24,017 nucleotides of DNA from Pelotomaculum_B sp964543575. Lineage in GTDB: Bacteria; Bacillota; Desulfotomaculia; Desulfotomaculales; Pelotomaculaceae. The stretch spans positions 1-24,017 of the forward strand of contig CAZIYV010000041.1 of the NCBI GenBank assembly GCA_964543575.1, given 5' to 3'. Each line of letters begins with the position of its first letter. Position 1 is the stretch's first letter. The position numbers were made by a program, and so were the translations under genes. Positions 1 through 7,344 of the stretch are shown piece by piece. The notes beneath the pieces are model-generated. The model searched no databases. It saw only the letters and a program-made list of their open reading frames with translations, and was not told where the DNA came from.

Positions 1-61
1 GCTAACAGCAGGGTTGCGCCGCCGATAAGGATCAGCCGGCGGAAGTCTATGATCCAGGATC

Positions 62-1621
62 ATGATAAACACAGAAATGGCTACCAGCGGCTATAGTTTT
101 GCAAGCAGGGCTGAAATCGCCCTGTTGACAGAGACTATTCCCGGCCCGACAACCAGGGCATTTGGCAGAATCTCAAAAAAGTACGGCTGCTATATCTGTA
201 TCGGTTTGCCGGAGGTGAACCCCAAAACAGGCGTAATTTATAATGCGGCCGCTCTAATCGGACCAGTTGGGTGTGTGCTGGGTAAGTGCCGAAAACTAGC
301 GCCGGCTTACCTGGAAAACCTGTGGGCGGCCAGGGGCAACCTGCCCGTACTGGTGGCGCAGACTGAATTCGGCAAGCTTGGCGTGGTGATTTGTGCCGAT
401 ACCTATTCTAATAAACCGGCGAGGGTGGCTGCATTGAAAGGATCCCGGCTCCTGCTGGTCCCGGCCAACTGGCCGCCTGAACATTACAACCCGGAAAAGT
501 TCTGGCGGGCACGGGCGGCGGAGAACGGAATGTACCTACTGGCCTGTAACCGGACGGGAATAGATAAGACTATGGACTGTCAGGCGGCAGAGTCTTTTAT
601 TATTGACAACTTTGGCGTCTCAGTCAAGCAGGTAAGTTCACCGGATGATACTATTATTTACGGTACACTGCCTCTTACAGGGGGTAGCTTTATCTCAGCG
701 GATGCGGATAGTATTCTTGGCCGAAGGCAACCCCAATATTACGGCGACATCTCCCTGGACACCTATTCTCAGTTGAATCCCGGGATGCTGCTAGGTTTGC
801 CGGAGCCTGCGGAATTTGTAGTCGCTACTCTGCAATTCCGGCCTGTCCCGTTGGAACCGGCGGTAAACATTGAGAAAATGCTCAGTCTTATCGATACAGC
901 TACAGATATGGCTGCGGCAGAAGGGCTGATGCTAAACCTGGTTGTCCTGCCGGAAATGTGCACGACAGGAATTATATTTAAGCGGCAGGAAGCGGAAAAT
1001 TTCAGTGAAGAGATTCCCGGCTCCACCACTGACATGTTTGCCAGGAAGGCTGCAGATAAGAACATCTCTATTGTCCTGGGGGTGGCTGAAAGAAAAAACG
1101 GAAAACTATACAACAGCTGTGTCTTAATCAGTCCCAATGGCGTTCAGGGCAAATATAGAAAAGTCCATCTTGTGCCGCATGAAGAAAAATGGGCTGAAGC
1201 AGGAGATAGTTTTCCCACCTTCGACCTTCCCTTCGGCAGGGTCGGCCTGCTGGCCGGCTATGACCTGATGTTCCCTGAAAGCGCTGAATCACTGGCCAAA
1301 CGCGGCGCCGATCTTCTCTGTGTACCCGCTCTTTGGGGAGACCGCCGGAGTAAGTTTATCTGGGAAGCCAGGTTGGGGGAGCAGACGCACCTGGCTGTAG
1401 CCAATCAATGGGGAGATGCCGGAGGGCTTTATGCCATAGGAGGAAGCGTCATTTACGGCTACTCCAGGTGTCCGGAAAAAATGCTCAGGCTGGAATCACC
1501 GGCTGAGGGTGACAAAATTAACATTCTGCGCCTCAACTCCAAAGATACCAGGGAAAAGAAGTTTGTGGAAAATATAGATTATGATGCGCTGCTTAATAAA
1601 AATAACTTAGACAAAAAATAA
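62..1621 (+). CDS. Tandem two-domain carbon-nitrogen hydrolase (nitrilase superfamily)
   Basis: This 519-residue protein has two consecutive nitrilase-fold domains, about residues 1-220 and 250-495. Family members hydrolyse non-peptide C-N bonds with a Glu-Lys-Cys triad. Domain 1 shows E5 (TEMATSGY), K78 (CRK) and C111 (GVVICADTY), so it looks catalytically complete. It lacks the roughly 35 residues that normally precede the Glu motif. An in-frame TGA at 50-52 blocks extension, and no upstream frame resembles the missing strand. Domain 2 keeps E298 (LPEMCTTG) and K367 (KYRKVHL), but the cysteine position reads GLLAGYDLMFPE, with Gly399 instead of Cys. It is probably non-catalytic. The start is uncertain: the ATG has no convincing ribosome site, so the gene may be 5'-truncated or frameshifted. 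The substrate cannot be deduced. Confidence 0.8.
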   Translation: MINTEMATSGYSFASRAEIALLTETIPGPTTRAFGRISKKYGCYICIGLPEVNPKTGVIYNAAALIGPVGCVLGKCRKLAPAYLENLWAARGNLPVLVAQTEFGKLGVVICADTYSNKPARVAALKGSRLLLVPANWPPEHYNPEKFWRARAAENGMYLLACNRTGIDKTMDCQAAESFIIDNFGVSVKQVSSPDDTIIYGTLPLTGGSFISADADSILGRRQPQYYGDISLDTYSQLNPGMLLGLPEPAEFVVATLQFRPVPLEPAVNIEKMLSLIDTATDMAAAEGLMLNLVVLPEMCTTGIIFKRQEAENFSEEIPGSTTDMFARKAADKNISIVLGVAERKNGKLYNSCVLISPNGVQGKYRKVHLVPHEEKWAEAGDSFPTFDLPFGRVGLLAGYDLMFPESAESLAKRGADLLCVPALWGDRRSKFIWEARLGEQTHLAVANQWGDAGGLYAIGGSVIYGYSRCPEKMLRLESPAEGDKINILRLNSKDTREKKFVENIDYDALLNKNNLDKK

Positions 1622-1629
1622 TAACTTAA

Positions 1630-1689
1630 TAACTTAGGTACCCGGTACGCTATAATAACTTAGGTATAACTTAGGTACCCGGTACGCTA
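1630..1689. repeat. 23-bp direct repeat pair containing a palindromic core
   Basis: Bases 1630-1652 and 1667-1689 are identical over 23 bp. A partial third copy (TAACTTAGGTA) lies at 1656-1666, and shorter TAACTTA units run back into the end of the nitrilase-like gene. Each full unit contains GTACC-C-GGTAC, and the second copy extends into a near-perfect inverted repeat (AACTTAG..CTAAGTT) across 1668-1693. The origin is unknown. It may be a short mobile palindrome, a recombination scar or a slippage product. Confidence 0.75.
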
Positions 1690-1753
1690 AGTTTGATGAT
1701 ACCCTGCTAAATATGAAAAGATAATCTTTTCTGCAAATATGTGCTTTCTTTTG

Positions 1754-1778
1754 AAAAAACCCTTTTCGGGTTTTTTTT
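1754..1778 (+). terminator. Intrinsic terminator after the nitrilase-like gene
   Basis: A nine-pair stem (AAAAAACCC at 1754-1762 with GGGTTTTTT at 1768-1776) closes a five-base loop and continues as a run of eight T's. It lies 133 bases after the nitrilase-like stop and before the zur-type promoter, so it separates the two transcription units. The A-rich left arm might also allow it to act on the other strand. Confidence 0.8.
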
Positions 1779-1879
1779 ACTGCCATGACTTATTGCGGTA
1801 TTTGCTTTTTAGTTTCTATCAACATTCTTAAAAGAATAATCTTAATTATAAAAAAGCTGGTGATATCTGCCATTTGGAC

Positions 1880-1908
1880 TTGCCAAAAAAATATTGTTCT
1901 GATATAAG
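1880..1908 (+). promoter_or_regulatory. Probable SigA promoter of the zinc-regulator operon
   Basis: TTGCCA (1880-1885) and TATAAG (1903-1908) are separated by 17 bases. Each matches the sigma-A consensus at five of six positions, and TGA precedes the -10 as an extended TGn element. The start codon lies about 48 bases downstream of the -10. The AT-rich leader in between is where an autoregulatory operator would be expected, but I see no clear Zur box. Confidence 0.5.
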
Positions 1909-1956
1909 TAATAATAACTAGTAAATAAGAATATATATTATTTAGGGGGAAAACCA

Positions 1957-2412
1957 GTGAATGAAGATTTATTAAAGCGACTGCGTGAAAATGGTTATAA
2001 AATAACGCCGCAGCGGCAGGAGATTTTAAATGTGTTCCTGTTCAAAGCCAGCAAGCTTCCATTAAGTGCTGAAGAGGTTTACCTGAAAGTTCAAGATAAG
2101 TATCAAAATATCAGCCTGGATACGGTTTATCGCAATCTGGGCGTTCTATTGAATCTTAAAATTATCGACAGGGTAAACTTTCAGGACGGTAAAAGCAGGT
2201 ATGAATTAAATCCGGGAGGTGATCACCAGCACCATATGATTTGTTTGGCATGTGGCTCCGCGGAAGCCATAAACTTTTGCCCGTTAAAATTAATGGGTAA
2301 TAACAGCATTCCGGCAGAGAAAAATTTTGAAGTCAGGGAGCATACATTTGAGCTTTTTGGTTACTGTTCGATTTGCAGGGAAAGGTCAATAGAAACGGAT
2401 AACGCTCAGTGA
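1957..2412 (+). CDS. zur: Fur-family metalloregulator, probably the zinc regulator Zur
   Basis: This 151-residue protein has the Fur-family layout. An N-terminal winged helix comes first (ITPQRQEIL at 16-24, recognition-helix motif SLDTVYRNL at 53-61), followed by a C-terminal dimerisation and metal-binding domain. The regulatory metal motif is DHQHH (H90, H92, H93). Two CxxC pairs (C96/C99 and C137/C140) form the structural zinc site. The start is GTG with AGGGGGA six bases upstream. An ATG four bases on is out of frame. The next gene, 29 bases downstream, encodes a ZnuA-like lipoprotein, which favours zinc (Zur) over iron (Fur) or peroxide sensing (PerR). The family normally represses uptake genes when metal is plentiful, so autoregulation of this operon is likely. 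The metal assignment rests on context. Confidence 0.82.
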   Translation: MNEDLLKRLRENGYKITPQRQEILNVFLFKASKLPLSAEEVYLKVQDKYQNISLDTVYRNLGVLLNLKIIDRVNFQDGKSRYELNPGGDHQHHMICLACGSAEAINFCPLKLMGNNSIPAEKNFEVREHTFELFGYCSICRERSIETDNAQ

Positions 2413-2441
2413 AATGGATGTATGAAAGAAAGGGGTAAAAA

Positions 2442-3356
2442 ATGCGTAAACCAGTATCCTTTTTTTTAATAACCGCTCTATTGCTAAGCACGGTAATTCT
2501 TCTATCAGCATGTAGTGGACAAACTCCCGCAGCGCCGGAGAAAAAAGCAGACGGTAAAACCATCACCATCGTTACTTCGTTTTACCCGATATACATATCG
2601 GCCATAAATGTTGCCAAAGACGTGCCAGGTGTAAAAGTTGTCAATATGACTCAGGAGACAACGGGATGTCTGCACGACTACCAGTTAATACCCGACGACT
2701 TGAAAACACTTAGTGAAGCCCAGGTATTTATAATCAACGGCGCCGGGATGGAGGCGTTTATGGACAAGGTGGTCAGTCAACTGCCTAATTTAAAAATTAT
2801 TGAAGCGAGTAAGGGCATACCTCTCATAGAAGGTGAAGGCGAAGAAGGAGACAACCCCCATGTCTGGGTGAGCGTTTCCAATGATATTCAGCAGACGAAG
2901 AACATCGGGCTGCAGCTGGCCGCGCTTGACCCGGACCATGCCGCCCAGTACAGCGCCAACACTTCAGCTTACGTGGGCCAACTGGAAGAACTTCAGGCCA
3001 GGATGCACCAGGCCCTGGATGGTGTTAAAAACAGGGATATTATTACTTTTCATGAGGCGTTTCCCTATTTTGCCCGGGAGTTTAAGCTCAATATCGCAAC
3101 TGTGATTGAAAGGGAGCCGGGTTCCGAGCCAAGCGCCGCGGAACTTGCGGAGACAATCGAGACCGTGCGGGAAGCAAAAATCAAAGCTCTCTTCGCCGAG
3201 CCTCAGTATCCAACGAAAGCTGCCGAGACCATAGCCAATGAGACCGGGGCCAAAGTGTTTATCCTGGATCCCGTAGTAACCGGACCGATGGAGTTGGACG
3301 CGTATATAAAAATTATGGAGGCTAATCTTAAAACTCTGGAAGAGGCGTTGAATTGA
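2442..3356 (+). CDS. znuA: Zinc/manganese ABC transporter substrate-binding lipoprotein (ZnuA-like)
   Basis: This 304-residue cluster A-I metal-binding protein has a lipoprotein signal peptide with lipobox LSAC (Cys24), so it is expected to be anchored outside the membrane. The metal ligands of the family can be traced: H78 (CLHDYQL), H140 (NPHVWVS), H204 (TFHEAFPYF) and D276 (ILDPV). The His-rich loop common in ZnuA proteins is missing. An acidic stretch (EGEGEEGD, 130-137) stands in that region. A ribosome site (AAAGGGG) precedes the ATG. The gene is 29 bases after the Fur/Zur-type gene. No ATPase (znuC) or channel (znuB) gene follows. The next gene encodes a different kind of permease, so this protein must use transporter subunits encoded elsewhere or have another role. 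Zinc is inferred from context; manganese is possible. Confidence 0.85.
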   Translation: MRKPVSFFLITALLLSTVILLSACSGQTPAAPEKKADGKTITIVTSFYPIYISAINVAKDVPGVKVVNMTQETTGCLHDYQLIPDDLKTLSEAQVFIINGAGMEAFMDKVVSQLPNLKIIEASKGIPLIEGEGEEGDNPHVWVSVSNDIQQTKNIGLQLAALDPDHAAQYSANTSAYVGQLEELQARMHQALDGVKNRDIITFHEAFPYFAREFKLNIATVIEREPGSEPSAAELAETIETVREAKIKALFAEPQYPTKAAETIANETGAKVFILDPVVTGPMELDAYIKIMEANLKTLEEALN

Positions 3357-3357
3357 C

Positions 3358-4191
3358 TTGCGCATATTGATTGTTAACCCAAAAAAGACGGTGTTCTCTT
3401 TATGCTTCCTGTTGTCTTTTGCTTATATTGCCTGGCATTTATTAGGTTTTTTAACCAGAACCATGCATATCAACAACAAGATCAGTATAAGTAATTTAAG
3501 TATTACCTGGTCCGGGTTTTTAAATTTCAAGTCTATCTTTTTAAGTATTATTATTGAGGCTATCCCATTCATTCTAATCGGAGTTTTTGTGTCGGCTCTG
3601 CTGCAGAATTTTGTTTCTGAAGAGCAAATAAAAAGGTTTTTGCCCGGAAGCAAATATTCAAAAATATTGCTTGCCAGCCTGATGGGGATTATCTTCCCCG
3701 TATGTGAGTGCGGTATTGTCCCTGTGGCCCGCAGGCTGGTCAGCAAAGGAGTGCCACTTTATAGTGCTGTCACCTTTATGCTGGCGGCGCCCATTATCAA
3801 CCCTGTAGTCGCTTCATCTACAGCGGTCGCGTTCAGCGCCAACCCCAAAATGGTCTGCTACCGGCTGGGACTGGCCTTCTTTGTCTCGTTGGCCGCAGGG
3901 CTTCTCGTCAGTTATATTTTTGACAGCGGCGAACTGAAAGGGACTATACCGCACAGTAATTGTGACTGCGGCTGTTCGCATGACCATAACCACTTGAGCA
4001 GCACTTTTGCGGGCAAATTAATCAGCACTCTCCGGAACGCCTGTGACGAGTTCTTTGAGATGGGCAAGTATCTTATTTTAGGCGCCTGCCTTGCCGCATT
4101 TGTGCAAACCACTTTAACACGTGATGTTTTACTTGACATACCCGGTGAAAAGCTTTATGGTTGTTTTTCAACAAAAAGTGCCTTTAATTGA
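3358..4191 (+). pseudogene. UPF0718/YraQ-type permease, apparently truncated at the C-terminus
   Basis: This is a 277-residue polytopic membrane protein. Visible family features are an N-terminal helix (11-32), a PFILIGVFVSALL helix (70-82), the conserved FPVCECGIVPVARRL segment (113-127), AAPIINPVV (143-151) and a metal-ligand-like loop CDCGCSHDHNH (202-212). A further helix then follows (GKYLILGACLAAFVQT). The family normally continues past the IPGEKL motif with another membrane half. Here it stops after 15 residues that do not look like the family (LYGCFSTKSAFN), and the missing half is not found in other frames before the next gene. It therefore looks like a 3' deletion. The TTG start sits one base after the znuA-like stop with a weak GGAAGAGG site, which implies co-transcription. 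A shortened but functional protein cannot be excluded. Confidence 0.65.
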
Positions 4192-4200
4192 CAATTAAAG
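4182..4200. repeat. 19-bp perfect palindrome across the permease stop codon
   Basis: CTTTAATTG-A-CAATTAAAG is a perfect inverted repeat with nine-base arms and a single central base. It contains the TGA stop of the truncated permease and lies 68 bases before the preferred start of the kinase gene. There is no T-run, so it does not look like an intrinsic terminator. It could be an operator for the kinase gene or a scar at the deletion junction. Confidence 0.55.
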
Positions 4201-4267
4201 AGGAATTAAGATTATCCTGTTGAACTTAACCATCAACAAACAACATTCAGGAGGGTGTTATGTAGTT

Positions 4268-5749
4268 ATGTATGTGGAACAGAATCTTCCCCATTATTTA
4301 GAAATAGTGGAATTTCTTCCCGATGCCACGTTTGTCAAAGATAAGGACCGCAGGGTAATCGCCTGGAACCTTGCTTTGGAGGAAATGACGGGAGTAAATA
4401 AGAAAGATATCATCGGCAAGGGGGATTATGCGCACGCTATCCCCTTTTATGGCGTGCCAAGACCAACTTTGATTGATTTCATTTTTGGAGAAGATAGAAA
4501 AAAAGAAATCCTATATAAACATGTGGAAAAGAAAGGTAATCGTATTTTTGCTGAAACTTTTTGCCCTCTCTTATACGATAGGAAAGGGGCTTACCTGTGG
4601 GGCACAGCTTCACCACTTTTTGACGAAATAGGCAACCTGATTGGAGCAATTGAATCCATTCGGGATATAACCAAGCACAAGCAAACGGAGAAGGAACTGC
4701 GCTTGTCAGAGGAACGTTTTTCTAAGGCTTTTCGCGCCAGTCCTTATCCAATGTCTATCACTTTACTCGCTGACGGTGTAATTATTGATGTAAATGACGT
4801 TTTTTTGCATACTGTTGGCCGCAGCAGGACAAATGTTATTGGCCAGAAGATATCAGATGTCGGTTTTTGGTTAAATCCGGGTGACCGAGAAAAATTATTA
4901 TCACAGCTTGGTGAAAACAATGGTATTCGCAACAAGGAAATTATCTTCAAAAAGGAATCAGGTGAGCTTCGTGATGGTTTGTTCTCAGCTGAAATCATTG
5001 AAATTAACGGTATGCAGTGCATCCTTGGTATTGTAAACGATATTACAGAACGCAGAAGATTTGACAGAGAGATGGCCCGCCTGGACCGGTTGAATCTAGT
5101 GGGTGAAATGGCAGCTACCATTGCTCACGAGATCCGGAACCCGATGACAAACATCCTTGGTTTTACAGAAATCTTGAAGAATGAAACGATAGCTACGCCA
5201 AATAGTATTTATTTTGATTATATACTTGAAGAACTGCATCGTGCCAACTCTATCGTTGAAGAATTTCTTTTCCTGGCCAGAAGCAAGCCCTTGATATTAA
5301 AGAAACAGGGGTTAAATACCATCATAAAAGCAATTACCCATTTGATTCAGGCAAGCGCCATCCATGAAAGAAAAAGTGTTAATTTTGAACTGAATGAAGT
5401 CACTGAGATTCATCTAGACGAAAAAGAGATACGTCAATTGGTTTTGAACCTGGTTCGCAACGGTCTGGAAGCGATGGATATTGGCGGACAACTGACCATA
5501 AGAACATTTATGAACCAAGATGAGGTAGTCTTAGCAGTGCATGATCATGGTTGCGGGATTGCGTCCGATGTGCTCGAAAAAATTGGCACACCTTTCTTTA
5601 CAACTAGAGAGAACGGAACAGGCTTGGGTCTTGCGGTTTGTTACAGTATTGCCGCCAGGCATAACGCTGATATTAAAGTCAAAACCAGCCCCAAGGGAAC
5701 AACTTTTTTTGTTATATTCAACAGATCGTCCAAGGTTGAACAGGTTTAA
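4268..5749 (+). CDS. Soluble PAS-PAS sensor histidine kinase
   Basis: This cytoplasmic sensor kinase of 493 residues has no membrane segment. Two PAS domains come first (about residues 10-135 and 150-265 from this start). A HisKA domain follows with phospho-acceptor H287 in AHEIRNPMTNILGF. The HATPase_c domain has an N box (LNLVRNGLEAM), G1 (DHGCGI), an F box (TPFFTT) and G2 (NGTGLGLA). The architecture resembles sporulation kinases (KinA/KinE type) and NtrB-like kinases. The ATG at 4268 is preferred because AGGAGGG lies 13-20 bases upstream. A TTG at 4220 would add 16 uncharacteristic residues. No response regulator is adjacent, so it is an orphan kinase whose partner may be Spo0A or Spo0F. 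That partner is inferred only from domain type and proximity to sigK. Confidence 0.85.
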   Translation: MYVEQNLPHYLEIVEFLPDATFVKDKDRRVIAWNLALEEMTGVNKKDIIGKGDYAHAIPFYGVPRPTLIDFIFGEDRKKEILYKHVEKKGNRIFAETFCPLLYDRKGAYLWGTASPLFDEIGNLIGAIESIRDITKHKQTEKELRLSEERFSKAFRASPYPMSITLLADGVIIDVNDVFLHTVGRSRTNVIGQKISDVGFWLNPGDREKLLSQLGENNGIRNKEIIFKKESGELRDGLFSAEIIEINGMQCILGIVNDITERRRFDREMARLDRLNLVGEMAATIAHEIRNPMTNILGFTEILKNETIATPNSIYFDYILEELHRANSIVEEFLFLARSKPLILKKQGLNTIIKAITHLIQASAIHERKSVNFELNEVTEIHLDEKEIRQLVLNLVRNGLEAMDIGGQLTIRTFMNQDEVVLAVHDHGCGIASDVLEKIGTPFFTTRENGTGLGLAVCYSIAARHNADIKVKTSPKGTTFFVIFNRSSKVEQV

Positions 5750-5792
5750 CCATACTAAAGTATAGTTACTTAATAATAGAGCTGTGTATAAC

Positions 5793-5820
5793 AGAAGGCT
5801 GCCGTTACTGGCAGCCTTCT
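5793..5820. terminator. Strong hairpin between convergent kinase and sigK genes
   Basis: An 11-bp perfect stem (AGAAGGCTGCC at 5793-5803, GGCAGCCTTCT at 5810-5820) encloses a six-base loop. The sigK stop codon (5805-5807, minus strand) lies in the loop, so the last sigK codons form part of the stem. No T-run follows on either strand. It may be a weak bidirectional terminator or a 3'-end stabilising hairpin. Confidence 0.5.
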
Positions 5821-6512
5821 AAGGTAAATTCTTTGGCAAGCTTGCTTATTGCCCTTTTTTCAATGCGCGAGACGTAAGAGCGGGATATGCCGAGGCTCCG
5901 AGCTATTTCCCGCTGGGTTTTACGGTCCCCATCCTGCAGGCCGAACCTTAGTTCCAGCACCTTCTTTTCACGGCGTGTCAGGTGGCACACTTTTTCCTGA
6001 AGGCGCTTTTGTTCAAAGCGGCTTTCTACAATTTCGGACACTACCTCAGGATGGGTTCCCAAAACATCAATCAAGGTTATTTCGTTGCCTTCCTTGTCAA
6101 CTCCGATAGGGTCGTAAAGTGATACCTCCGCCCTTACTTTTTTCATGAAACGTAAATGCATTAAAATCTCATTCTCAATGCACCTTGCCGCATAGGTGGC
6201 CAGTCGGGTTCCCTTGCTGGGATTGAAAGTGTTGATGGCTTTGATCAGACCGATGGCGCCTATGGAAATCAGGTCATCCGGATCTTCACCAGTGCTGTCA
6301 AATTTCTTGACGATATGCGCTACCAGACGCAGGTTTCGCTCGGTCAGGACGTTGCGCGCCCTTTCATCGCCCTGTTTCAAAAGCCTTAAGTACTTTGCTT
6401 CTTCCTCCTCAGACAGCGGCTGCGGGAATGTGTTGTTTGCGATATAGGAGACAAGCAAAAGGAGGCCGTTCACCAGTGATACCAAGGTCAAGGTCCAGAG
6501 ACCTGGCAGCAT
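5805..6512 (-). CDS. sigK: Sporulation sigma factor SigK precursor (pro-sigma-K)
   Basis: This 235-residue sigma-70-family factor closely matches Bacillus pro-sigma-K. It has a hydrophobic N-terminal pro-sequence (residues 1 to about 22), then SYIANNTFPQPLS. Region 2 follows (ERNLRLVAHIVKKF, GEDPDDLISIGAIGLIKA, TFNPSKGTRLATYAARCIENEI). Region 4 ends it with TQREIARSLGISRSYVSRIEKRA. SigK drives late mother-cell genes during sporulation. In Bacillus the pro-sequence is removed by the membrane protease SpoIVFB. The ATG at 6512 is preferred because GGGGGG lies seven bases upstream. A TTG at 6542 would add ten residues without a ribosome site. The gene is uninterrupted, with no skin-type element. 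It converges with the kinase gene. Confidence 0.95.
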   Translation of the reverse strand: MLPGLWTLTLVSLVNGLLLLVSYIANNTFPQPLSEEEEAKYLRLLKQGDERARNVLTERNLRLVAHIVKKFDSTGEDPDDLISIGAIGLIKAINTFNPSKGTRLATYAARCIENEILMHLRFMKKVRAEVSLYDPIGVDKEGNEITLIDVLGTHPEVVSEIVESRFEQKRLQEKVCHLTRREKKVLELRFGLQDGDRKTQREIARSLGISRSYVSRIEKRAISKLAKEFTLEGCQ

Positions 6513-6548
6513 CAATCTATCCCCCCTAAATTTTGCGTGCAATTAATA

Positions 6549-6572
6549 ATATGCTCGGGGGGTGTTTTGGTG
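6549..6572 (-). promoter_or_regulatory. Weak candidate mother-cell promoter for sigK
   Basis: On the minus strand CATATTAT begins about 40 bases before the sigK start, and an AC dinucleotide lies 16 bases upstream of CATA. This loosely matches SigK/SigE-type promoters (AC/ATA, then CATA with downstream T/A). The -10 half is convincing only for CATA, so the assignment is tentative. Confidence 0.25.
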
Positions 6573-6726
6573 CGTGTCCTATTTGGAATGTTTTTAAAGG
6601 ATTTTTTAGCCTTCCGGAGAAGATAATTCTTTTAAGCTAATTTGGGCAAATTTTAGTTAGTAACAAAGTGAACTATAAGCGGCATGTAATAATTGAAGAA
6701 GGCGCCTTCAGGAAGGGGTAAAGGTG

Positions 6727-7344
6727 ATGATTCAGGCAACCGGAGTTATCCTGGCAGGAGGGAAAAGCAGGCGAATGGGCACAGATAAAGCTTTTTTGAC
6801 TGTTGGCCGGGATGCGATGATTGAGCGTGCTGCTGTGGAGATGAGTAAAGTATTTAAAGAGATCCTGCTCAGCGGGGGAGATGAGGAAACTGGAACGCGC
6901 CTGGGATTAAAAGTAGTTCCAGACTTGATCAAAGGAGGGGGGCCTCTTAGCGGCATCCACGCTACGCTGATTAGGTCGCAGAGTCAGAGGTGCCTGGTTG
7001 TGCCATGTGACATGCCCTTTATAAACGCTGACCTGGCAAGAATCATGGTAGAGCAATCAGAAGGCTATGATGTTACTGTGCCTCAACACGGGGATTACCT
7101 CCAACCCCTTTTTGCGGTCTACAGCAAGAGCTGTATTCCTGCTATTGAAGAAGCATTGAAGAACAACAGACATAAGGTTGTTGATTTTTACCCCCGTGTA
7201 AGGGTAAATTATGTTAGTGAAACAATATTAAAAGCTGTTGCTGATATTGACACGGTGTTTTTTAATGTCAACACACCTTTGGATCTGGAAAAAGCAAGAA
7301 TGATTGAAAAAAAGAAAAATAAGGTCAGGATAGCCAATTGCTAA
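6727..7344 (+). CDS. mobA: Molybdenum cofactor guanylyltransferase
   Basis: This protein of about 205 residues is in the MobA family, which transfers GMP from GTP to molybdopterin to make the bis-MGD cofactor used by enzymes such as formate dehydrogenases. It shows the nucleotide-binding signature LAGGKSRRMGTDKA near the N-terminus, a central VPCDMPFI metal/nucleotide motif and NVNTPLDL near the C-terminus. The start is taken as ATG 6727, eight bases after GGAAGGGG. A GTG directly before it is possible. The 7-base overlap with yqeG suggests co-transcription with the shikimate genes. The short lysine-rich C-terminal tail is unremarkable. Confidence 0.92.
   Translation: MIQATGVILAGGKSRRMGTDKAFLTVGRDAMIERAAVEMSKVFKEILLSGGDEETGTRLGLKVVPDLIKGGGPLSGIHATLIRSQSQRCLVVPCDMPFINADLARIMVEQSEGYDVTVPQHGDYLQPLFAVYSKSCIPAIEEALKNNRHKVVDFYPRVRVNYVSETILKAVADIDTVFFNVNTPLDLEKARMIEKKKNKVRIANC

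Noticed and set aside
1715..1731. GAAAAGAT/ATCTTTTC palindrome as a terminator or operator
   Set aside because: No GC in the stem to speak of and no T-run. The real terminator follows at 1754.
1824..1837. ATTCTTAAAAGAAT palindrome as a Zur operator
   Set aside because: It lies upstream of the predicted -35, and does not resemble known Zur boxes. AT-rich palindromes are common in this spacer.
4220..4267. TTG start adding 16 residues to the histidine kinase
   Set aside because: The strong AGGAGGG lies downstream of this TTG, and the extra residues do not belong to a PAS domain.
5805..6512. Possibility that sigK is interrupted by a skin-type element
   Set aside because: The frame is continuous through regions 2 and 4.
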